A stretch of DNA of 35,843 nt from QYQL01 sp041674265 (lineage in GTDB: Bacteria; Verrucomicrobiota; Verrucomicrobiia; Chthoniobacterales; Terrimicrobiaceae), in assembly GCA_041674265.1 (NCBI GenBank), contig JBAYWC010000014.1, positions 1-35,843 on the forward strand, in the 5' to 3' direction. Position numbers and translations under genes: made by a program. Every line of letters begins with the position of its first letter. Position 1 is the first letter of the stretch. The notes beneath the pieces were generated by a model. The model was given only the letters and a program-made list of their open reading frames with translations. It made no database searches and was not told where the DNA came from. Below, piece after piece: positions 1 through 7,000 of the stretch.

Positions 1-21
1 ATTATCCGCGTGACGGGTCAC
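1..21 (-). CDS. possible start of a gene overlapping the sigma factor (cut by window edge)
   Basis: On the minus strand the sigma factor stop TGA is embedded in GTGA, so a GTG start at 21-19 would open a frame reading MTRHADN into the window edge. A stop/start overlap like this is the usual arrangement for an anti-sigma factor cotranscribed with its ECF sigma factor. Only seven codons are visible, so the identity is inference from position and even the existence of the gene is uncertain. Confidence 0.22.
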
Positions 22-617
22 CGGACGAGGTGGGCTTTGAGGCGTTCCCGCAGGTCGCTTCTTGCGCGGAAGAGCAGGCTTTTGACCGAGGGAACCGTGG
101 TGCCGAGGACCTTGGCGATTTCCTCGTAGGGCATGCTTTCAAACCGCCGCAGCACAACGGCCATGCGCTGGGCTTCCGGCAGGGAAGCGATGGCGCGGGT
201 GACGGCTTCCTGCAACTCCGCGTCCGCGATCTCTTCCGGCGCGGCGCGCGCGGCGGAATCCGCGTGGCCGACCGGCGCGCGATCGGCGTCGCCCGGATCG
301 AGCGGGACCAGGCGGGCGCGCTGGCGGCGGCGCATTTCGTTGAACACAAGGTTTCTTGTGATGGTGAGCAGCCAGGTGGTGAATTTGGCGGAGGGGCTGT
401 AGCGCGGCGCGCTTTGCCAGACCCTGATGAAGACCTGCTGGGCGAGGTCCTCGGCGTCGGCTTCTCCGCCCAGCATTTTCGCGACGGTTCCCACGACACG
501 GAATTGATGGCGCCCGATGAGGGTCTCGAAGGCCCGCTCGTCACCGGTTTTGACCGCAAGCATGAGGGCGATATCTTCCGCCGCTGCGTCATGGCCGGGA
601 TTTGCGCTTTCGGTCAT
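18..617 (-). CDS. ECF-type RNA polymerase sigma factor (sigma-70 family)
   Basis: A 199-residue alternative sigma factor that would direct RNA polymerase to a stress or envelope regulon. Residues about 28-98 form sigma region 2, with the DAEDLAQQVFIRVWQ helix and the KFTTWLLTITRN segment that melt and bind the -10 element. Residues about 137-192 form region 4, with LPEAQRMAVVLRRFE followed by a YEEIAKVLG...VPSVKSLLFRAR helix-turn-helix for the -35 element. Regions 1.1 and 3 are absent, and the length is typical of the ECF class. The acidic, alanine-rich linker (about 105-135) is ordinary. No Shine-Dalgarno precedes the ATG at 617. Its partner anti-sigma factor may begin in the GTGA overlap at the window edge. 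The regulon and ECF subgroup cannot be told from here. Confidence 0.93.
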   Translation of the reverse strand: MTESANPGHDAAAEDIALMLAVKTGDERAFETLIGRHQFRVVGTVAKMLGGEADAEDLAQQVFIRVWQSAPRYSPSAKFTTWLLTITRNLVFNEMRRRQRARLVPLDPGDADRAPVGHADSAARAAPEEIADAELQEAVTRAIASLPEAQRMAVVLRRFESMPYEEIAKVLGTTVPSVKSLLFRARSDLRERLKAHLVR

Positions 618-716
618 CTGGGAGGAAAAGAAACCGGATTAAACCACGGCGGCGCAAGAAAGGCTCGCGAAATTCCTCTCGCCGCGAGGGGCGGCATCGG
701 TTTTCTTTGTCTGCCC

Positions 717-1874
717 ATGAGCCGCCCGGTCGTCGCGAGTTATTGCACCACGTTTCTCAAACGTGAGATGCGCCACATTTACCGCCAGGTCAACGGCCTC
801 GGGGAAGTCGGGACATTTGTCATCACCCGGGCTCGTGAGAACCGGGAGGAATACCCGTTCCCGGATGTGGAAATCCTTCCCCGCCCGCGGATTTTTTTCC
901 TTCTGCGGTTTTACAAGAAGTATCTCGCCGGTGAAGAGGCCCTGTTTTACCGCGGGGAATACAAGCAGCTCACCGCGCTCTTGGAACGCCGGAAGCCCGA
1001 CCTGGTTCACGTTTACTTCGGGCACACAGGCGTCCACCTGCTCCCGTTCATCCGCGCATGGAAAGGCCGCGTGGTCGTTTCTTTTCACGGGATGGACATC
1101 ATGCCCCGCGAAGAAGAACCCGGGTACTCCGGCCGCCTCCGGGAGCTGCTCCAGGTTTTGCCGATGGTGCTGGCGAGAAGCGAGTCGCTTGCGGCGAGGC
1201 TGGTCGATCTCGGATGCGCCCCGGAAAAAATCCGCATCAACCGCACGGGCATCCCGCTGGAAAGCTATCCGTTTTTGGAAAGGACCGTTCCTCCCGACGG
1301 GGCCTGGCACATCGTGCAGGCTTCACGGCTGATCGAGAAAAAGGGCCTGGACGACACGCTGGAAGCCTTCGCCTTGTTCCAAAAAAATCACCCCCGTTCG
1401 CGGCTGACCATCGCGGGAGACGGCCCGCTTCTGGACGAACTCCGGCGCCTGGCCGCCGGGCTGGGAATCGGGCAGGCGGTCCGATTCGCGGGTTTCCAAT
1501 CCCAGGATGAGCTGGCCGCCCTCTATGCCTCCGCGCACATCTTCATGCACCCCAGCCGGCTGACTTCGAAACAAGACCAGGAGGGGGTGCCGAACTCGAT
1601 GTTGGAAGCGATGGCCACCGGCCTCCCGGTTGTCGCCACCCTTCATGGCGGGATCCCCGAGGCGGTGAAGGACGGACAGGATGGATTGTTGACTCCTGAG
1701 AACGATTCCGCCGCACTCGCGGCTTCTCTCGGAAGGATGGCCGGCAATCCGGATCTTTTCCGCCGGTTCGGCTCAAACGCCGCCCGCTCCGTTCGCGAGA
1801 AATATGAACAGTCGGCCGCGATCCGCTCGCTGGAAGGATTCTACCGGGAATCGATCGGCGAAAAACCCCTGTGA
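717..1874 (+). CDS. family 4 glycosyltransferase (GT-B fold)
   Basis: A 385-residue cytoplasmic or membrane-associated glycosyltransferase, probably moving a sugar from a nucleotide donor in polysaccharide or lipopolysaccharide assembly. The acceptor is unknown. The N-terminal Rossmann half contains VVSFHGMD (about 120-127). The C-terminal half has the donor-site pieces HIVQASRLIEKKG (198-210, with R204 and K208/K209), LTIAGDGPL (230-238) and the retaining E-x7-E motif EGVPNSMLEA (E289, E297). The frame is open far upstream to position 30, but that part lies antisense to the sigma gene and has no homologous look. The ATG at 717, giving MSRPVVASYCTTF, fits the start of this family. It is divergent from the sigma gene with a 99-base gap. 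Its TGA stop lies inside a 9-bp inverted repeat. Confidence 0.9.
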   Translation: MSRPVVASYCTTFLKREMRHIYRQVNGLGEVGTFVITRARENREEYPFPDVEILPRPRIFFLLRFYKKYLAGEEALFYRGEYKQLTALLERRKPDLVHVYFGHTGVHLLPFIRAWKGRVVVSFHGMDIMPREEEPGYSGRLRELLQVLPMVLARSESLAARLVDLGCAPEKIRINRTGIPLESYPFLERTVPPDGAWHIVQASRLIEKKGLDDTLEAFALFQKNHPRSRLTIAGDGPLLDELRRLAAGLGIGQAVRFAGFQSQDELAALYASAHIFMHPSRLTSKQDQEGVPNSMLEAMATGLPVVATLHGGIPEAVKDGQDGLLTPENDSAALAASLGRMAGNPDLFRRFGSNAARSVREKYEQSAAIRSLEGFYRESIGEKPL

Positions 1875-1918
1875 ATAACTTGCGAAGAAGATCGCGTTTC
1901 CTCTTGGGATTATTCACA
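1870..1918. repeat. inverted repeat after the glycosyltransferase gene
   Basis: TGTGAATAA at 1870-1878 and its exact complement TTATTCACA at 1910-1918 are separated by 31 bases. The left arm contains the glycosyltransferase stop codon. There is no T-run afterwards, so it is not a standard terminator. It could be a weak RNA hairpin or a protein-binding site in front of the rsmA fusion gene. Its role is unknown. Confidence 0.4.
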
Positions 1919-1959
1919 CAGGCATTGTGAATGGCCCACGAATACCATAGCGGAACGAA

Positions 1960-3273
1960 ATGACATTGAGCGAAATCCAGCGCGCCCTCGAGAAATGGGA
2001 AACGGTCCCGACCCGCAGCCTCGGCCAGAATTTTTTGCACGACCAGAACCTCGCCCGCTGGATGGTCGGGTGCCTGCAAATCCAGCCGGGTGATCACGTT
2101 ATCGAGATCGGGCCGGGCCTGGGAGCGCTGACGGAATTTCTCGCCGCTCACGACATCCGGCTCACGCTGATAGAAAAAGACGGAAGGCTCGCGCGCCACC
2201 TCGGGGAGAAGTTCCGCGACGCAACGACGGAGGTGGCCCATCTCGATGCGCTGGATTACGACCTGCGGCAAACCTGGGGAAAGGGGCCGGTAAAAATCAT
2301 CGGCAACCTGCCGTATTATGTCTCGACCCCGCTGATCGCAAAATTCACATCCGCCCTCTCACCCGCATCCCGCCTTGTTCTGACGCTGCAGCTCGAGCTG
2401 GCGCGGCGCTTGAATGCGGCTCCGCGGACGAAGGATTACGGGGCCATGACGGTCTGTGTGAACCGGCGATGGAAAGCCTCCTGTCTCCGCAAGCTTCCCG
2501 CCTCGGTTTTTTTTCCCGCGCCGAAAGTGGACTCGGCGGTCATCGCTCTCGACCGGCGGCCCGCGGACGAGGTGCGTCCGCTGGATGAACCGCTCTTCGA
2601 CTCGCTCGTGCGACGGGGATTTTCGGAGAGGAGAAAACAACTTCGCAATCTCGTGCCCGAACTCAAATCCCGATGGGCCGACGCGGTCGCCGTGTTGCAG
2701 GTTCCCGAAACCGTCCGGGCCGAGGAATTGTCGCTGGCCCAGTGGGAAACCCTGGCTGACTTCGCCCGGCCTTCGGCAGCCCAGAGCGGGAGCGAAATCT
2801 TCGACGTCGTGGATGAAAACGATCGCGTGCTGAGGCCGGAACCACGGGAAGTGGTGCATGTGAATAACTTGCCGCACCGGGCGGTCCACGTGTTGATTTT
2901 CAACAGCCAGGGCGATCTCCTCCTCCAGAAACGCTCGATTTGGAAAGACCGGAATCCCGGATGCTGGGACTCGTCCGCGGCAGGTCATGTGGACAGCGGG
3001 GAAAATTATCTGGAAGCCGCGCGACGGGAACTTCACGAGGAACTCGGCATCGAGGCGCCCCGCCTGGAAGCGATCGGAAAACTGACGCCGTGCGGGCAAA
3101 CCGGCTGGGAGTTCATCGAGGTTTTCCGGGGCGTTCACGACGGCCCGTTCCTGCCCGCGCCGCTGGAGGTCGAAACCGTCGCGTTTTTCCGCAAAGAGGA
3201 TGTGCTGGCCTGGACAGCGGGTTCTCCGCAGGACTTCAGCCCGGTCTTCCTGCTCTGCCTTGGCTTTCTTTGA
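1960..3273 (+). CDS. rsmA: RsmA (KsgA) 16S rRNA dimethyladenosine transferase fused to a Nudix hydrolase
   Basis: A 437-residue two-domain protein. Residues 1-270 are the 16S rRNA adenine dimethyltransferase that methylates two adjacent adenines in helix 45 during 30S maturation. Visible marks are RSLGQNFLHD (19-28), the SAM loop EIGPGLGALTEF (49-60), NLPYYVSTPLI (116-126) and FPAPKVDSAV (185-194). Residues about 280-437 are a complete Nudix domain whose box GHVDSGENYLEAARRELHEE, continuing as LGI (342-364), matches the consensus G-x5-E-x7-REUxEExGU. With DVVDENDRV and the WD..AAGH motif it resembles the YfcD or isopentenyl-diphosphate isomerase-like Nudix group. No stop or frameshift lies between the domains. 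A usual RsmA is about 270 residues, so this is a real fusion in this sequence. The Nudix substrate is unknown. The ATG at 1960 directly precedes the conserved N-terminus. Confidence 0.93.
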   Translation: MTLSEIQRALEKWETVPTRSLGQNFLHDQNLARWMVGCLQIQPGDHVIEIGPGLGALTEFLAAHDIRLTLIEKDGRLARHLGEKFRDATTEVAHLDALDYDLRQTWGKGPVKIIGNLPYYVSTPLIAKFTSALSPASRLVLTLQLELARRLNAAPRTKDYGAMTVCVNRRWKASCLRKLPASVFFPAPKVDSAVIALDRRPADEVRPLDEPLFDSLVRRGFSERRKQLRNLVPELKSRWADAVAVLQVPETVRAEELSLAQWETLADFARPSAAQSGSEIFDVVDENDRVLRPEPREVVHVNNLPHRAVHVLIFNSQGDLLLQKRSIWKDRNPGCWDSSAAGHVDSGENYLEAARRELHEELGIEAPRLEAIGKLTPCGQTGWEFIEVFRGVHDGPFLPAPLEVETVAFFRKEDVLAWTAGSPQDFSPVFLLCLGFL

Positions 3274-3365
3274 AAGTTCCCTCCGTTTTCCCGACATGCC
3301 GGATCGGATGTTTCCCCTCGTGCGGCGGAACGCCTGATCCCCCTTCCGCTTCTCCGCACACGGCA

Positions 3366-3394
3366 TTGCATTGGCAGGCAGGGAGAGATAAAGT
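3366..3394 (+). promoter_or_regulatory. candidate sigma-70-type promoter before the ABC transporter gene
   Basis: TTGCAT (3366-3371), a 17-base spacer and TAAAGT (3389-3394) resemble a housekeeping promoter. Transcription would begin close to the GTG start at 3404, making the message nearly leaderless. That would agree with the lack of a properly spaced Shine-Dalgarno. This is pattern matching only. Confidence 0.3.
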
Positions 3395-3403
3395 GGACAG
3401 CCA

Positions 3404-6400
3404 GTGGAAACCTCGCCGACATCCGTGGGGCCGGGACGTGTGCAGCGCCGCATCGAAGGCGTTTTGCGCACGGTTTCGTTTGCCCGTTCGGCCACGCGGC
3501 ATTTTTTCCGGAGGCTGCAGAGGAAACCCCGCACCGTCACCGAGGGGCCGAACCTGCTTCCCACCCTGATCAAGGTCCTGGCGACTTTTGCCAAGGCCGA
3601 CGGCGAGCTGCTCGAGGAGGAAATCGATTCCGGGCTCGGATTCCTGCGCTACGATTATCCGGATGCCGTCTATTCCGAGTTGCGCAAGCTCTTCCGCGAC
3701 GCTCTGCATGAGAAACAGGACCTCAATGAAATGGCGCAGAAACTCGCCGGCCGGCTCAGCGCCGAGCGGAAAATCCTTCTCGGCGTCCAGCTTTACGATC
3801 TGATCGCGAAAGCCGGCCTCAAGCAGGACCAGGTGATCGCCTACTATTCGTTCATGTCGCAGCTCGGGATGGCGGCCCAGGCGATCGACATCGTTTACCA
3901 GCTCAATTCGGACGACCAGTCCGATGTGGCGATCTACCAGGCGGGCGCCTCGCCGCTCGAGATGGTGAGCTTCGGGCATCCCGACCATGCCGATGTGGCC
4001 CTGGTGGATTTCGCGCCCGAGGAAAAGCTCAACGCGTATCGCTACGGGGATCTGGTGATCTTGAAAAATCTCAGCGGGAGGAATCTCGTGGTGCAGGGAC
4101 GGGCGCTCAAACCCGGCGACTTCGCCCGCCTCTACAACGGCCAGCGCGTTCTCATCGACGACCAGGTCCTCGCCTACTCGGACATCTTCTTTTATTTCAA
4201 CGCGAAGAAGAATGTCACCCTCCCGGAACTCTTCGTGGCGGTCAGCGGATCCGACGAGGTGCGGCTGGAGAAGAACCGCTCCCGCGATTCCTGCCTCCAG
4301 GTGACATTCGGGTTGCGGGTCAGGGTGAAGGCCTTGAAAAATGTCGATGCCGTGCTCCGGGGAACCCGGCTCAACCAAGGGGTCGAGGTGTCGGCCACGC
4401 TCGAGGACAAGATTATTTTCCATGACGACAGCGAGCTCGATCTCGGGGATTTGAGAAAGCGGGCGAGATCCTATGGCGGACGTTTCCAGCTCAAGACGTC
4501 AAAAAACGAATACCTGGTCTCCAACAATCCGGGCCTTCTTCAGGAGGACGACATTCTCCTCGCCCCCGGCGCCGGGGGGGATGTGCTCCTGAAAATCTCC
4601 TGCGACTACGACCGGCGGGAAGGCCGCCTGGAGGTGCTGCAATCCGACCGTCCGATTCTCGTGCGCGGGGTCCCGGTGAGGAATTCCGCGCCGCTGGCCG
4701 ACGGGGACACGATCCGCGTGGATATCGGGCAGATCCTGCGGTGCAATTTCACCGAGCGACTCATCGAGGAGGAACGCAATGTCATCCGCTCGCTCGAAGT
4801 GCGCGATCTCGTCTGCCGGTTTCCGAACGGGACCGTCGCCATCGACGGGATCGCCTTTTCCGTCCAGCGCGGCGAGATGGTCTGCGTGATGGGGGCGAGC
4901 GGGTGCGGGAAAAGCACGCTCCTGCGGGCGCTCTCCGGGCAGTTTCCCCCGCACCAGGGCGACGTCCTCTTCAACAACCGCTCCCTCTACACCAACTACG
5001 ATGCGCTGCGGAAATATGTCACCTATGTCCCCCAATACGACGCGTTCGACGAGCACCTCACCATCGAGGAAAACCTGAACTTCGCGGCGGCGATCCGGTC
5101 GCCCCACCTCTCCCGGCGGGAACGCCTCCGCCGGATCGACGGCAAGCTCGCCGAACTCGGGCTCAACGAACGCAGGAATTTCGTGGTCGGGAGCACCCAC
5201 AAAAAGACCCTGAGCGGCGGCGAGCGCAAGCGCCTGAACATCGGCCTCGACATGGTCAGCTCGGCGGATGTCTTTCTCTTCGACGAGCCGACGAGCGGGC
5301 TTTCCTCGAAGGATTCCGAGCATGTCATCGAGATCATCCGCGGGATGTCGCACAACAAAATCGTGCTGGTGACGATCCACCAGCCGACCTCGAAAATTTT
5401 CCAGATGTTCCACAAGGCCGTCCTGCTGGACCGCGGCGGGAAGCTGGTGTTCTTCGGCACGCCGCAGGAAATGCTCAAATATTTCGCGGAGGCCGAGCAC
5501 CAGCAGCATTTCGGGACCGCGCTGGGCGGCTGCGAGGCCTGCGGGACGACGCGCCCGGAATTCATTTTCGACGTGCTGGAAACCCCGCTCCGGGATCTCG
5601 GCGGCGACATCATCTTCGAGGAAAACAACCGCGGGCAGCTTGTTCCCGCGCGGAGGTTTTCGCCGGACTACTGGCGCGACAAATACGAGGCCTACCGGCT
5701 GATGAAAGACGTGCAGCAGCCGTCCACGCCCCGCGAGGCCGCCCCGCCCCCGCAGCCTCCCACGCGACGCCGCGAGCCCATCCGCCCGCGGGAGGAATGG
5801 CACCAGTTCGTCGTTCTTCTCAAGCGGGCTTTTATCAGCAAGCTCCGGAATCCCGCGAACCTGCTGACGACGATCCTCGAGGCTCCGCTGCTTGCCCTGC
5901 TGACCGGCATGGTCCTCCGCTACTCCCCCAAGGAGGTTTACGATTTTGCGTCGGCGTTCCACATTCCGACCTATCTTTTCCTCGCGTTGGTGGTGGCGAT
6001 GTTCCTCGGCCTCACCAACAGCGTGGATGACATCATCCGGGACCGCCCGGTCTTGATGCGGGAGAGAAACCTCGATGTGCGCCTGATCTACTACGTGCTT
6101 GCGAAGGCGCTCACTCTTGCGGTATTCGCCGTCATCCAGTGCGCGCTTTTCGCATGGATCGGCAACTGGCTTCTGGCAGTCCGTGGCGGCTTCTGGATTG
6201 TCTTTATCGCAATGTTCCTGACCACCGGAAGCGGCGTGGCGATCGGGCTGGTCGTTTCCTCACTGGTGGCCGAGAGCAAGACCGGCATCCTGATCATCCC
6301 GGTCGTCCTGATCCCGCAGATTATCTTGGGCGGCGCCCTGATCAAATACGATGAGATGAACCGAAACCTCGACCTTGTCCACACCGTCCAGCAATGGGTC

Positions 6401-7000
6401 AACAGGCACCCGGACAGCGCCATGCCGACCAGAAGCGACCTGCAGGTTCCGCTGATCTGCGAGTTCATGCCGACCCGCTGGTCTTATGAATTGCTCGTCT
6501 TTGCGCAAGCGAAACTGAATCCTCTCACCCGCCGGCAGGAGGCCATCCAGAACCAAATCAACCGCCTCGTTGCGGAAAAGCACCCCACTCCCACCCAGGA
6601 CGACCGGCTGGAGGACCTCAAGGACACGCTGGCCGTGCTCTCGGGGCTCGAAGCCTCCGATGCGAACACGTTGGATGCGCAGTTCCGGCACATCGATGCG
6701 ATCCTCGGCGGGGCGCCATTCGACCGTTCGGCCTTCAAGGGGGCGGGGAGCGGCGTCACGGCCGAGCAGCTCTATGTGAACCTGAAGGTCACGGATCTCA
6801 TTTCCAAAGCCGAGATGGAACAGAGCGACTACCGGGAAAACCGTCATTTGAATGTCTTTTTTGGCCCGGTCAAGGAATACCTTGGCATCCGGTCCGGACT
6901 TCTCGTGTTCAACTCCATCGTGCTCGTTGGCTCGACGCTCGGGCTCTTCTTTGTGCTCTATCTGATCTTGCGCGCCCAGATCCGGCACCGCGTCGCATGA
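3404..7000 (+). CDS. ABCG-like ABC transporter with TerB-like and FHA-like N-terminal domains
   Basis: A 1198-residue fused ATPase and permease. Residues about 52-158 look like a TerB-type helical domain (FAKADGELLEEEID at 62-75). Residues about 215-270 and 369-452 look FHA-like, the latter ending GVPVRNSAPLADGDTIRVD. The ABC ATPase begins near 462: Walker A GASGCGKST (497-505), signature LSGGERKRL (603-611), Walker B VFLFDEPTSGLS (D627) and the H-loop in VTIHQPTS (H659). After a proline-rich linker there are about six hydrophobic helices (about 815-985 and about 1170-1193) with a long soluble stretch between the last two, as in ABC-2/ABCG half-transporters. The substrate is unknown. FHA domains bind phosphothreonine, so control by phosphorylation is a reasonable inference. 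The GTG start has no well-spaced ribosome site, and an in-frame GTG at 3425 is an alternative. The gene overlaps uvrB by ATGA. Confidence 0.88.
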   Translation: METSPTSVGPGRVQRRIEGVLRTVSFARSATRHFFRRLQRKPRTVTEGPNLLPTLIKVLATFAKADGELLEEEIDSGLGFLRYDYPDAVYSELRKLFRDALHEKQDLNEMAQKLAGRLSAERKILLGVQLYDLIAKAGLKQDQVIAYYSFMSQLGMAAQAIDIVYQLNSDDQSDVAIYQAGASPLEMVSFGHPDHADVALVDFAPEEKLNAYRYGDLVILKNLSGRNLVVQGRALKPGDFARLYNGQRVLIDDQVLAYSDIFFYFNAKKNVTLPELFVAVSGSDEVRLEKNRSRDSCLQVTFGLRVRVKALKNVDAVLRGTRLNQGVEVSATLEDKIIFHDDSELDLGDLRKRARSYGGRFQLKTSKNEYLVSNNPGLLQEDDILLAPGAGGDVLLKISCDYDRREGRLEVLQSDRPILVRGVPVRNSAPLADGDTIRVDIGQILRCNFTERLIEEERNVIRSLEVRDLVCRFPNGTVAIDGIAFSVQRGEMVCVMGASGCGKSTLLRALSGQFPPHQGDVLFNNRSLYTNYDALRKYVTYVPQYDAFDEHLTIEENLNFAAAIRSPHLSRRERLRRIDGKLAELGLNERRNFVVGSTHKKTLSGGERKRLNIGLDMVSSADVFLFDEPTSGLSSKDSEHVIEIIRGMSHNKIVLVTIHQPTSKIFQMFHKAVLLDRGGKLVFFGTPQEMLKYFAEAEHQQHFGTALGGCEACGTTRPEFIFDVLETPLRDLGGDIIFEENNRGQLVPARRFSPDYWRDKYEAYRLMKDVQQPSTPREAAPPPQPPTRRREPIRPREEWHQFVVLLKRAFISKLRNPANLLTTILEAPLLALLTGMVLRYSPKEVYDFASAFHIPTYLFLALVVAMFLGLTNSVDDIIRDRPVLMRERNLDVRLIYYVLAKALTLAVFAVIQCALFAWIGNWLLAVRGGFWIVFIAMFLTTGSGVAIGLVVSSLVAESKTGILIIPVVLIPQIILGGALIKYDEMNRNLDLVHTVQQWVNRHPDSAMPTRSDLQVPLICEFMPTRWSYELLVFAQAKLNPLTRRQEAIQNQINRLVAEKHPTPTQDDRLEDLKDTLAVLSGLEASDANTLDAQFRHIDAILGGAPFDRSAFKGAGSGVTAEQLYVNLKVTDLISKAEMEQSDYRENRHLNVFFGPVKEYLGIRSGLLVFNSIVLVGSTLGLFFVLYLILRAQIRHRVA

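Noticed and set aside
618..635. GGGAGGA near 620-626 as a ribosome-binding site on the plus strand.
   Set aside because: No start codon follows at a usable distance on the plus strand, and on the minus strand it would be the wrong complement for the sigma gene.
30..716. N-terminal extension of 229 codons of the glycosyltransferase frame.
   Set aside because: It lies antisense to the sigma factor gene and has no resemblance to any domain; the family's N-terminus begins at 717.
1870..2872. A 14-base direct repeat, TGTGAATAACTTGC, at 1870-1883 and 2859-2872.
   Set aside because: In a window of this size a few exact 14-base repeats are expected by chance. One copy lies in the coding region of the Nudix domain.
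3274..3403. Imperfect inverted repeat CGTGCGG-CGGAA / TTCCG...CCGCACACG in the gap after the rsmA fusion, as a terminator.
   Set aside because: The stem has unpaired blocks, no T-run follows and the candidate promoter comes after it, so support is too weak.
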